Assembly: GCA_023053545.1 (NCBI GenBank)
Contig: JAKZAN010000047.1
Coordinates: 434,001-498,000, forward strand
DNA: 64,000 nucleotides
Direction: 5' to 3'
Origin: Lepidurus packardi
Taxonomy: Eukaryota; Arthropoda; Branchiopoda; Notostraca; Triopsidae
Below are positions 20,837 through 33,600 of this stretch, piece after piece. The position numbers were made by a program, and so were the translations under genes. Position 1 is the first letter of the stretch, and the number at the start of each line of letters is the position of its first letter. The notes under the pieces were generated by a model. The model ran no database searches, was not told the origin of the DNA, and saw only the letters and a list, made by a program, of their open reading frames with translations.

Positions 20837-23800
20837 GGAATTAATTCAGTCCGTAAGGAATTAATTCAGTCCGTAAGGAATTAATTCAGTCAGTAAGGAA
20901 TTAATTCAGTCCGTAAGGAATTAATTCAGTCCGTAAGGAATTAATTCAGTCCGTAAGGATTTCATTCAGTCCGTAAGGTATAAATTCAGTCCGTAAGGAA
21001 TTAATTCAGTCCGTAAGGAATTAATTCAGTCCGTAAGGAATTAATTCAGTCCGTAAGGAATTAATTCAGTCCGTAAGATATTAATTCAGTCCGTAAGGAA
21101 TTATTTCAGTCCGTAATTAATTAATTCATTCCTTACGGAACTAATTAAGTCCATAAGGAATTAATTCAGTCTTTAAGGAATTAATTCAGTCCGTAAAGAA
21201 TTAATTCAGTCCGTAAGGAATTAATTCAGTTCGTAAGGAATTAATTCAGTCCGTAAGAACTTAATAAAATCCGTACGGAATTAATTCAGACCGTAAGGAA
21301 TTAATTAAGTACGTAAGGAATTAATTAAGTCCGTAAGGAATTAATTCAGTCCGTAAGGAATTCATTCAGTCCGTAAGTAGTTAATTCAGTAAGAAAGGAA
21401 TTCAATAAATCCTAAAGAATTAATTCAGTCAGTAAGGAATTAATTCAGTCCGTAAGGAATTAACTCAGTCCGTAATCGATTAATTAAGTCCGTAAGGAAT
21501 TAATTCAGTCCGTATGAAATTAATTCAGTCCGTAAGGAATTAATTCAGTCCGTAAGGAATTAATTCAGTCAGTAAGGAATTAATTCAGTCCGTAAGGAAT
21601 TAATTCAGTCCGTAATCGATTAATTAAGTCCGTAATGAATTAATTCAGTCCGTATGAAATTAATTCAGTCCGTAAGGAATTAACTCAGTCCGTAAGGAAT
21701 TAATTCAGTCCGTAAGGAATTAATTCAGTCAGTAAGGAATTAATTCAGTCCGTAAGGAATTAATTCAGTCCGTAAGGAATTAATTCAGTCAGTAAGGAAT
21801 TAATTCAGTCCGTAAGGAATTAATTCAGTCCGTAAGGAATTAATTCAGTCCGTAAGGATTTCATTCAGTCCGTAAGGTATAAATTCAGTCCGTAAGGAAT
21901 TAATTCAGTCCGTAAGGAATTAATTCAGTCCGTAAGGAATTAATTCAGTCCGTAAGGAATTAATTCAGTCCGTAAGATATTAATTCAGTCCGTAAGGAAT
22001 TATTTCAGTCCGTAATTAATTAATTCATTCCTTACGGAACTAATTAAGTCCATAAGGAATTAATTCAGTCTTTAAGGAATTAATTCAGTCCGTAAAGAAT
22101 TAATTCAGTCCGTAAGGAATTAATTCAGTTCGTAAGGAATTAATTCAGTCCGTAAGGAATTAATAAAATCCGTACGGAATTAATTCAGACCGTAAGGAAT
22201 TAATTAAGTACGTAAGGAATTAATTAAGTCCGTAAGGAATTAATTCAGTCCGTAAGGAATTAATTCAGTCCGTAAGGAATTAATTCAGTCAGTAAGGAAT
22301 TAATTCAGTCCGTAAGGAATTAATTCAGTCCGTAAGGAATTAATTCAGTCCGTAAGGATTTCATTCAGTCCGTAAGGTATAAATTCAGTCCGTAAGGAAT
22401 TAATTCAGTCCTTAAGGAATTAATTCACTCCGTAAGGAATTAATTCAGTCCGTAAGGAATTAATTAAGTCCGTAAGGAATAAGTTCAGTACGTAAGGAAT
22501 TAATTCAGTCCGTAATCGATTAATTAAGTCCGTAATGAATTAATTCAGTCCGTATGAAATTAATTCAGTCCGTAAGGAATTAATTAAGGAATTAATTCAG
22601 TCCGTAAGGAATTAATTCAGTCCGTAAGGAATTAATTCAGTTCGTAAGGAATTAATTCAGTCCGTAAGGAATTATTTCAGTCCGTAATTAATTCATTCAT
22701 TCCTTACGGAATTAATTAAGTCCATAATGAATTAATTCAGTCCGTAAGGAATTAATTCAGTCCGTAAGGAATTAAATCAGACCGTAAGGAATTAATTAAG
22801 TACGTAAGGAATTAATTAAGTCCGTAAGGAATTAATTAAGTCCGTAAAGAATTAATTCAGTCCGCAAGGAATTAATTAAGTCCGTAAGGTATTAATTCAG
22901 TCCGTAAGGAATTAATTCAGTCCGTAAGGAATTAATTCAGTCCGTAAGGAATAACTTCAATACGTAAGGAAATAATTTAGTCCGTAATGGATTAATTAAG
23001 TGCGTAATGAATTAATTCAGTCCGGATCAAATTAATTCAGTCCGTAAGGAATTAATTAAGGAATTAAGGAATTAATTAAGGAATTAAAGAATTAATTAAG
23101 GAATTAAGGAATTAATTAAGGAATTAAGGAATTAATTCAGTCCGTAAGGAATTAATTCAGTCCGTAAGGAATTAATTCAGTCCGTAAGGAATTAATTCAG
23201 TCCGTAAGATATTAATTCAGTCCGTAAGGAATTATTTCAGTCCGTAATTAATTAATTCATTCCTTACGGAACTAATTAAGTCCATAAGGAATTAATTCAG
23301 TCTTTAAGGAATTAATTCAGTCCGTAAAGAATTAATTCAGTCCGTAAGGAATTAATTCAGTTCGTAAGGAATTAATTCAGTCCGTAAGGAATTAATAAAA
23401 TCCGTACGGAATTAATTCAGACCGTAAGGAATTAATTAAGTACGTAAGGAATTAATTAAGTCCGTAAGGAATTAATTCAGTCCGTAAGGAATTAATTCAG
23501 TCCGTAAGGAATTAATTCAGTCAGTAAGGAATTAATTCAGTCCGTAAGGAATTAATTCAGTCCGTAAGGAATTAATTCAGTCCGTAAGGATTTCATTCAG
23601 TCCGTAAGGTATAAATTCAGTCCGTAAGGAATTAATTCAGTCCTTAAGGAATTAATTCACTCCGTAAGGAATTAATTCAGTCCGTAAGGAATTAATTAAG
23701 TCCGTAAGGAATAAGTTCAGTACGTAAGGAATTAATTCAGTCCGTAATCGATTAATTAAGTCCGTAATGAATTAATTCAGTCCGTATGAAATTAATTCAG

Positions 23801-24433
23801 TCCGTAAGGAATTAATTAAGGAATTAATTCAGTCCGTAAGGAATTAATTCAGTCCGTAAGGAATTAATTCAGTTCGTAAGGAATTAATTCAGTCCGTAAG
23901 GAATTATTTCAGTCCGTAATTAATTCATTCATTCCTTACGGAATTAATTAAGTCCATAATGAATTAATTCAGTCCGTAAGGAATTAATTCAGTCCGTAAG
24001 GAATTAAATCAGACCGTAAGGAATTAATTAAGTACGTAAGGAATTAATTAAGTCCGTAAGGAATTAATTAAGTCCGTAAAGAATTAATTCAGTCCGCAAG
24101 GAATTAATTAAGTCCGTAAGGTATTAATTCAGTCCGTAAGGAATTAATTCAGTCCGTAAGGAATTAATTCAGTCCGTAAGGAATAACTTCAATACGTAAG
24201 GAAATAATTTAGTCCGTAATGGATTAATTAAGTGCGTAATGAATTAATTCAGTCCGGATCAAATTAATTCAGTCCGTAAGGAATTAATTAAGGAATTAAG
24301 GAATTAATTAAGGAATTAAAGAATTAATTAAGGAATTAAGGAATTAATTAAGGAATTAAGGAATTAATTCAGTCCGTAAGGAATTAATTCAGTCCGTAAG
24401 GAATTAATTCAGTCCGTAAGGAATTAATTCAGT
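20837..24433. repeat. Array segment C: a 0.9-kb repeat followed by a 1,232-bp tandem duplication
   Basis: A stretch with GGATTTCATT, GGTATAAATT and an inverted monomer recurs at an offset of 899 (20,957 against 21,856; inverted monomers 21,129 and 22,028). A longer block then recurs at an offset of 1,232, from about 21,960-23,191 to 23,192-24,423. Its markers are CACTCCG at 22,426 and 23,658, inverted monomers at 22,028/23,260 and 22,700/23,932, and the four-copy CpG-free run at 23,051 and 24,283. Confidence 0.8.
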
Positions 24434-27400
24434 CAGTAAGGAATTAATTCAGTCCGTAAGGAATTAATAAAATCCGAACGGAATTAATTCAGACCGTAAG
24501 GAATTAATTAAGTACATAAGGAATTAATTAAGTCCGTAAGGAATTAATTCAGTCCGTAAGGAATTAATTCAGTCCGTAAGGAATTAATTCAGTCAGTAAG
24601 GAATTAATTCAGTCCGTAAGGAATTAATTCAGTCCGTAATCGATTAATTAAGTCCGTAATGAATTAATTCAGTCCGTATGAAATTAATTCAGTCCGTAAG
24701 GAATTAACTCAGTCCGTAAGGAATTAATTCAGTCCGTAAGGAATTATTTCAGTCCGTAATTAATTAATTCAGTCCGTAAGGAATTATTTCAGTCCGTAAT
24801 TAATTAATTCATTCCTTACGGAACTAATTAAGTCCATAAGGAATTAATTCAATCTGTAAGGATTTAATTAAGTCCGTAATGAATTAATTCAGTCCGTAAG
24901 GAATTAATTCAGTCTTTAATGAATTAATTCAGTCCGTAAAGAATTAATTCAGTCCGTAAGGAATTAATTCAGTTCGTAAGGAATTAATTAGGTCCGTAAG
25001 GAAGTAATAAAATCCGTACGGAATTAATTCAGACCGTAAGGAATTAATTAAGTACGTAAGGAATTAATTAAGTCCGTAAGGAATTAATTCAGTCCGTAAG
25101 GAATTAATTCAGTCCGTAAGGAATTAATTCAGTCCGTAAGGAATTAATTCAGTCAGCAAGGAATTAATTCAGTCCGTAAGGAATTAATTCAGTCCGTAAG
25201 GAATTAATTCAGTCCGTAAGGATTTCATTCAGTCCGTAAGGTATTAATTCAGTCCGTAAGGAATTAATTCAGTCCGTAAGGAATTAATTCAGTCCTTAAG
25301 GAACTAATTCAGTCCGTAAGGAATTAATTCAGTCCGTAAGGATTTAATTCAGTCAGTAAGGAATTAATTCAGTCCGTAATTAATTAATTCAGTCCGTAAG
25401 GAATTAATTCAGTCCGTAAGGATTTAATTTAGTCAGTAAGGTATTAATTCAGTCCGTAAGGAATTAATTCAGTCCGTAAGGAATTAATTCAGTCCGTAAG
25501 GAATAAGTTCAGTACGTTAGGAATTAATTCAGTCCGTAATCGATTAATTAAGTCCGTAATGAATTAATTCAGTCCGTATGAAATTAATTAAGTCCGTAAT
25601 GAATTAATTCAGTCCGAAAGGAATTAATTAAGGAATTAATTCAGTCCGTAAGGAATTAATTCAGTCCGTAAGGAATTAATTCAGTCCGTAAGGAATTATT
25701 TCAGTACGTAAGGAATTAATTCAGTTTGTAAGGAATTAATTCAGTCCGTAAGGAATTAATAAAATCCGTACGGAATTAATTCAGTCCGTAAGGAATTAAT
25801 AAAATCCTTACGGAATTAATTCAGACCGTAAGGAATTAATAAAGTACGTAAGGAATTAATTAAGTCCGAAAGGATTTAATTCAGTCCGTAAGGAATTAAT
25901 TCAGTTTGTAAGGAATTAATTCAGTCCGTAAGGAATTAATTCAGTCAGTAAGGAATTAATTCAGTCCGTAAGGAATTAATTCAGTCCGTAAGGAATTAAT
26001 TCAGTCCGTAAGGATTTAGTTCAGTCCGTCAGGTATTAATTCAGTCCGTAAGGAATTAATTCAGTCCGTAAGGAATAACTTCAGTACATAAGGAAATAAT
26101 TCAGTCCGTAATGGATTAATTAAGTCCGTAATGAATTAATTCAGTCCGTAAGGAATTAATAAAATCCGTACGGAATTAATTCAGACCGTAAGGAATTAAT
26201 TAAGTACGTAAGGAATTAACTAAGTCCGAAAGGAATTAATTCAGTCCGTAAGGAATTAATTCAGTCCTTAAGGAACTAATTCAGTCCGTAAGAAATTAAT
26301 TCAGTCCGTAAGGATTTAATTCAGTCAGTAAGGAATTAATTCAGTCCGTAATTAATTAATTCAGTCCGTAAGGAATTCATTCAGTCCGTAAGGATTTAAT
26401 TCAGTCAGTAAGGTATTAATTCAGTCCGTAAGGAATTAATTCAGTCCGTAAGGAATTAATTAAGGATTTAATTCAGTTCGTAAGGAATTAATTCAGTCCG
26501 TAAGGAATTAATTCAGTCAGTAAGGAATTAATTCAGTCCGTAAGGAATTAATTCAGTCCGTAAGGAATTAATTCAGTCCGTAAGGATTTAGTTCAGTCCG
26601 TCAGGTATTAATTCAGTCCGTAAGGAATTAATTCAGTCCGTAAGGAATTAATTCAGTCCGTAAGGAATTAATTCAGTCCGTAAGGAATTAATTCAGTCCG
26701 TAAGATATTAATTCAGTCCGTAAGGAATTATTTCAGTCCGTAATTAATTAATTCATTCCTTACGGAACTAATTAAGTCCATAAGGAATTAATTCAGTCTT
26801 TAAGGAATTAATTCAGTCCGTAAAGAATTAATTCAGTCCGTAAGGAATTAATTCAGTTCGTAAGGAATTAATTCAGTCCGTAAGGAATTAATAAAATCCG
26901 TACGGAATTAATTCAGACCGTAAGGAATTAATTAAGTACGTAAGGAATTAATTCAGTCCGTAAGGAATTAATTCAGTCCGTAAGGAATTAATTCAGTCAG
27001 TAAGGAATTAATTCAGTCCGTAAGGAATTAATTCAGTCCGTAAGGAATTAATTCAGTCCGTAAGGATTTCATTCAGTCCGTAAGGTATAAATTCAGTCCG
27101 TAAGGAATTAATTCAGTCCTTAAGGAATTAATTCACTCCGTAAGGAATTAATTCAGTCCGTAAGGAATTAATTAAGTCCGTAAGGAATAAGTTCAGTACG
27201 TAAGGAATTAATTCAGTCCGTAATCGATTAATTAAGTCCGTAATGAATTAATTCAGTCCGTATGAAATTAATTCAGTCCGTAAGGAATTAATTAAGGAAT
27301 TAATTCAGTCCGTAAGGAATTAATTCAGTCCGTAAGGAATTAATTCAGTTCGTAAGGAATTAATTCAGTCCGTAAGGAATTATTTCAGTCCGTAATTAAT

Positions 27401-27700
27401 TCATTCATTCCTTACGGAATTAATTAAGTCCATAATGAATTAATTCAGTCCGTAAGGAATTAATTCAGTCCGTAAGGAATTAATTCAGACCGTAAGGAAT
27501 TAATTAAGTACGTAAGGAATTAATTAAGTCCGTAAGGAATTAATTAAGTCCGTAAAGAATTAATTCAGTCCGCAAGGAATTAATTAAGTCCGTAAGGTAT
27601 TAATTCAGTCCGTAAGGAATTAATTCAGTCCGTAAGGAATTAATTCAGTCCGTAAGGAATAACTTCAATACGTAAGGAAATAATTTAGTCCGTAATGGAT

Positions 27701-27980
27701 TAATTAAGTGCGTAATGAATTAATTCAGTCCGGATCAAATTAATTCAGTCCGTAAGGAATTAATTAAGGAATTAAGGAATTAATTAAGGAATTAAAGAAT
27801 TAATTAAGGAATTAAGGAATTAATTAAGGAATTAAGGAATTAATTAAGTGCGTAATGAATTAATTCAGTCCGGATCAAATTAATTCAGTCCGTAAGGAAT
27901 TAATTAAGGAATTAAGGAATTAATTAAGGAATTAAAGAATTAATTAAGGAATTAAGGAATTAATTAAGGAATTAAGGAAT
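27701..27980. repeat. 140-bp perfect tandem duplication (first site)
   Basis: Bases 27,701-27,840 and 27,841-27,980 are identical: a GTGCG variant, a CCGGATCAAA monomer, one canonical monomer and four CpG-free monomers, seven monomers in all. The same 140-bp pair is found again at 30,201-30,480, so the pair was itself copied as part of a larger block. Confidence 0.9.
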
Positions 27981-30200
27981 TAATTCAGTCCGTAAGGAAG
28001 TAATAAAATCCGTACGGAATTAATTCAGACCGTAAGGAATTAATTAAGTACGTAAGGAATTAATTAAGTCCGTAAGGAATTAATTCAGTCCGTAAGGAAT
28101 TAATTCAGTCCGTAAGGAATTAATTCAGTCCGTAAGGAATTAATTCAGTCAGCAAGGAATTAATTCAGTCCGTAAGGAATTAATTCAGTCCGTAAGGAAT
28201 TAATTCAGTCCGTAAGGATTTCATTCAGTCCGTAAGGTATTAATTCAGTCCGTAAGGAATTAATTCAGTCCGTAAGGAATTAATTCAGTCCTTAAGGAAC
28301 TAATTCAGTCCGTAAGGAATTAATTCAGTCCGTAAGGATTTAATTCAGTCAGTAAGGAATTAATCAGTCCGTAATTAATTAATTCAGTCCGTAAGGAATT
28401 AATTCAGTCCGTAAGGATTTAATTTAGTCAGTAAGGTATTAATTCAGTCCGTAAGGAATTAATTCAGTCCGTAAGGAATTAATTCAGTCCGTAAGGAATA
28501 AGTTCAGTACGTTAGGAATTAATTCAGTCCGTAATCGATTAATTAAGTCCGTAATGAATTAATTCAGTCCGTATGAAATTAATTAAGTCCGTAATGAATT
28601 AATTCAGTCCGAAAGGAATTAATTAAGGAATTAATTCAGTCCGTAAGGAATTAATTCAGTCCGTAAGGAATTAATTCAGTCCGTAAGGAATTATTTCAGT
28701 ACGTAAGGAATTAATTCAGTTTGTAAGGAATTAATTCAGTCCGTAAGGAATTAATAAAATCCGTACGGAATTAATTCAGTCCGTAAGGAATTAATAAAAT
28801 CCTTACGGAATTAATTCAGACCGTAAGGAATTAATAAAGTACGTAAGGAATTAATTAAGTCCGAAAGGATTTAATTCAGTCCGTAAGGAATTAATTCAGT
28901 TTGTAAGGAATTAATTCAGTCCGTAAGGAATTAATTCAGTCAGTAAGGAATTAATTCAGTCCGTAAGGAATTAATTCAGTCCGTAAGGAATTAATTCAGT
29001 CCGTAAGGATTTAGTTCAGTCCGTCAGGTATTAATTCAGTCCGTAAGGAATTAATTCAGTCCGTAAGGAATAACTTCAGTACATAAGGAAATAATTCAGT
29101 CCGTAATGGATTAATTAAGTCCGTAATGAATTAATTCAGTCCGTAAGGAATTAATAAAATCCGTACGGAATTAATTCAGACCGTAAGGAATTAATTAAGT
29201 ACGTAAGGAATTAACTAAGTCCGAAAGGAATTAATTCAGTCCGTAAGGAATTAATTCAGTCCTTAAGGAACTAATTCAGTCCGTAAGAAATTAATTCAGT
29301 CCGTAAGGATTTAATTCAGTCAGTAAGGAATTAATTCAGTCCGTAATTAATTAATTCAGTCCGTAAGGAATTCATTCAGTCCGTAAGGATTTAATTCAGT
29401 CAGTAAGGTATTAATTCAGTCCGTAAGGAATTAATTCAGTCCGTAAGGAATTAATTAAGGATTTAATTCAGTTCGTAAGGAATTAATTCAGTCCGTAAGG
29501 AATTAATTCAGTCAGTAAGGAATTAATTCAGTCCGTAAGGAATTAATTCAGTCCGTAAGGAATTAATTCAGTCCGTAAGGATTTAGTTCAGTCCGTCAGG
29601 TATTAATTCAGTCCGTAAGGAATTTATTCAGTCCGTAAGGAATTAATTCAGTCCGTAAGGAATTAATTCAGTCCGTAAGGAATTAATTCAGTCCGTAAGG
29701 ATTTCATTCAGTCCGTAAGGTATAAATTCAGTCCGTAAGGAATTAATTCAGTCCTTAAGGAATTAATTCACTCCGTAAGGAATTAATTCAGTCCGTAAGG
29801 AATTAATTAAGTCCGTAAGGAATAAGTTCAGTACGTAAGGAATTAATTCAGTCCGTAATCGATTAATTAAGTCCGTAATGAATTAATTCAGTCCGTATGA
29901 AATTAATTCAGTCCGTAAGGAATTAATTAAGGAATTAATTCAGTCCGTAAGGAATTAATTCAGTCCGTAAGGAATTAATTCAGTTCGTAAGGAATTAATT
30001 CAGTCCGTAAGGAATTATTTCAGTCCGTAATTAATTCATTCATTCCTTACGGAATTAATTAAGTCCATAATGAATTAATTCAGTCCGTAAGGAATTAATT
30101 CAGTCCGTAAGGAATTAATTCAGACCGTAAGGAATTAATTCAGTCCGTAAGGAATAACTTCAATACGTAAGGAAATAATTTAGTCCGTAATGGATTAATT

Positions 30201-30480
30201 AAGTGCGTAATGAATTAATTCAGTCCGGATCAAATTAATTCAGTCCGTAAGGAATTAATTAAGGAATTAAGGAATTAATTAAGGAATTAAAGAATTAATT
30301 AAGGAATTAAGGAATTAATTAAGGAATTAAGGAATTAATTAAGTGCGTAATGAATTAATTCAGTCCGGATCAAATTAATTCAGTCCGTAAGGAATTAATT
30401 AAGGAATTAAGGAATTAATTAAGGAATTAAAGAATTAATTAAGGAATTAAGGAATTAATTAAGGAATTAAGGAATTAATT
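30201..30480. repeat. 140-bp perfect tandem duplication (second site)
   Basis: AAGTGCGTAATG at 30,201 recurs at 30,341, and the seven monomers between are the same as those at 27,701-27,840. Single, unduplicated versions of the block occur near 23,000, 24,230 and 31,410, so the doubling is a derived state. Confidence 0.88.
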
Positions 30481-33400
30481 CAGTCCGTAAGGAATTAATT
30501 CAGTCCGTAAGGAATTAATTCAGTCCGTAAGGAATTAATTCAGTTCGTAAGGAATTAATTCAGTCCGTAAAGAATTAATAAAATCCGTACGGAATTAATT
30601 CAGACCGTAAGGAATTAATTAAGTACGTAAGGAATTAATTAAGTCCGTAAGGAATTAATTCAGTCCGTAAGGAATTAATTCAGTCCGTAAGGAATTAATT
30701 CAGTCAGTAAGGAATTAATTCAGTCCGTAAGGAATTAATTCAGTCCGTAAGGAATTAATTCAGTCCGTAAGGATTTCATTCAGTCCGTAAGGTATAAATT
30801 CAGTCCGTAAGGAATTAATTCAGTCCTTAAGGAATTAATTCACTCCGTAAGGAATTAATTCAGTCCGTAAGGAATTAATTAAGTCCGTAAGGAATAAGTT
30901 CAGTACGTAAGGAATTAATTCAGTCCGTAATCGATTAATTAAGTCCGTAATGAATTAATTCAGTCCGTATGAAATTAATTCAGTCCGTAAGGAATTAATT
31001 AAGGAATTAATTCAGTCCGTAAGGAATTAATTCAGTCCGTAAGGAATTAATTCAGTTCGTAAGGAATTAATTCAGTCCGTAAGGAATTATTTCAGTCCGT
31101 AATTAATTCATTCATTCCTTACGGAATTAATTAAGTCCATAATGAATTAATTCAGTCCGTAAGGAATTAATTCAGTCCGTAAGGAATTAATTCAGACCGT
31201 AAGGAATTAATTAAGTACGTAAGGAATTAATTAAGTCCGTAAGGAATTAATTAAGTCCGTAAAGAATTAATTCAGTCCGCAAGGAATTAATTAAGTCCGT
31301 AAGGTATTAATTCAGTCCGTAAGGAATTAATTCAGTCCGTAAGGAATTAATTCAGTCCGTAAGGAATAACTTCAATACGTAAGGAAATAATTTAGTCCGT
31401 AATGGATTAATTAAGTGCGTAATGAATTAATTCAGTCCGGATCAAATTAATTCAGTATGTAAGGAATTAATTAAGGAATTAAGGAATTAATTAAGGAATT
31501 AAAGAATTAATTAAGGAATTAAGGAATTAATTAAGGAATTAAGGAATTAATTCAGTCCGTAAGGAATTAATTCAGTCCGTAAGGAATTAATTCAGTCCGT
31601 AAGGAATTAATTCAGTCAGTAAGGAATTAATTCAGTCCGTAAGGAATTAATAAAATCCGAACGGAATTAATTCAGACCGTAAGGAATTAATTAAGTACGT
31701 AAGGAATTAATTAAGTCCGTAAGGAATTAATTCAGTCCGTAAGGAATTAATTCAGTCCGTAAGGAATTAATTCAGTCAGTAAGGAATTAATTCAGTCCGT
31801 AAGGAATTAATTCAGTCCGTAATCGATTAATTAAGTCCGTAATGAATTAATTCAGTCCGTATGAAATTAATTCAGTCCGAAAGGAATTAACTCAGTCCGT
31901 AAGGAATTAATTCAGTCCGTAAGGAATTATTTCAGTCCGTAATTAATTAATTCAGTCCGTAAGGAATTATTTCAGTCCGTAACTAATTAATTCATTCCTT
32001 ACGGAACTAATTAAGTCCATAAGGAATTAATTCAATCTGTAAGGATTTAATTAAGTCCGTAATGAATTAATTCAGTCCGTAAGGAATTAATTCAGTCTTT
32101 AATGAATTAATTCAGTCCGTAAAGAATTAATTCAGTCCGTAAGGAATTAATTCAGTTCGTAAGGAATTAATTAAGTCCGTAAGGAAGTAATAAAATCCGT
32201 ACGGAATTAATTCAGACCGTAAGGAATTAATTAAGTACGTAAGGAATTAATTAAGTCCGTAAGGAATTAATTCAGTCCGTAAGGAATTAATTCAGTCCGT
32301 AAGGAATTAATTCAGTCCGTAAGGAATTAATTCAGTCAGCAAGGAATTAATTCAGTCCGTAAGGAATTAATTCAGTCCGTAAGGAATTAATTCAGTCCGT
32401 AAGGATTTCATTCAGTCCGTAAGGTATTAATTCAGTCCGTAAGGAATTAATTCAGTCCGTAAGGAATTAATTCAGTCCTTAAGGAACTAATTCAGTCCGT
32501 AAGGAATTAATTCAGTCCGTAAGGATTTAATTCAGTCAGTAAGGAATTAATTCAGTCCGTAATTAATTAATTCAGTCCGTAAGGAATTAATTCAGTCCGT
32601 AAGGATTTAATTTAGTCAGTAAGGTATTAATTCAGTCCGTAAGGAATTAATTCAGTCCGTAAGGAATTAATTAAGTCCGTAAGGAATTAATTCAGTCCGT
32701 AAGGAATAAGTTCAGTACGTTAGGAATTAATTCAGTCCGTAATCGATTAATTAAGTCCGTAATGAATTAATTCAGTCCGTATGAAATTAATTAAGTCCGT
32801 AATGAATTAATTCAGTCCGAAAGGAATTAATTAAGGAATTAATTCAGTCCGTAAGGAATTAATTCAGTCCGTAAGGAATTAATTCAGTCCGTAAGGAATT
32901 ATTTCAGTACGTAAGGAATTAATTCAGTTTGTAAGGAATTAATTCAGTCCGTAAGGAATTAATAAAATCCGTACGGAATTAATTCAGTCCGTAAGGAATT
33001 AATAAAATCCTTACGGAATTAATTCAGACCGTAAGGAATTAATAAAGTACGTAAGGAATTAATTAAGTCCGAAAGGATTTAATTCAGTCCGTAAGGAATT
33101 AATTCAGTTTGTAAGGAATTAATTCAGTCCGTAAGGAATTAATTCAGTCAGTAAGGAATTAATTCAGTCCGTAAGGAATTAATTCAGTCCGTAAGGAATT
33201 AATTCAGTCCGTAAGGATTTAGTTCAGTCCGTCAGGTATTAATTCAGTCCGTAAGGAATTAATTCAGTCCGTAAGGAATAACTTCAGTACATAAGGAAAT
33301 AATTCAGTCCGTAATGGATTAATTAAGTCCGTAATGAATTAATTCAGTCCGTAAGGAATTAATAAAATCCGTACGGAATTAATTCAGACCGTAAGGAATT

Positions 33401-33600
33401 AATTAAGTACGTAAGGAATTAACTAAGTCCGAAAGGAATTAATTCAGTCCGTAAGGAATTAATTCAGTCCTTAAGGAACTAATTCAGTCCGTAATTAATT
33501 AATTCAGTCCGTAAGGAATTCATTCAGTCCGTAAGGATTTAATTCAGTCAGTAAGGTATTAATTCAGTCCGTAAGGAATTAATTCAGTCCGTAAGGAATT

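Larger units (their letters stand above)
24424..33600. repeat. Array segment D: a 1.6-kb block present three times, interleaved with 1.2-kb type units
   Basis: A block starting GAAGTAATAA recurs at 25,001, 27,997 and 32,184 (marker GTCAGCAAGG near 25,152, 28,148 and 32,335). Copies 1 and 2 stay in register at an offset of 2,996, then 2,995 after a one-base deletion (TAATCAG at 28,361), as far as about 26,620/29,617. Copy 3 has two extra monomers near 32,660 and lacks three near 33,490. Between copies lie units related to segment C, with CACTCCG at 27,134, 29,769 and 30,841 and inverted monomers at 24,812, 26,756, 27,408, 30,043, 31,115 and 31,995. Confidence 0.78.
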
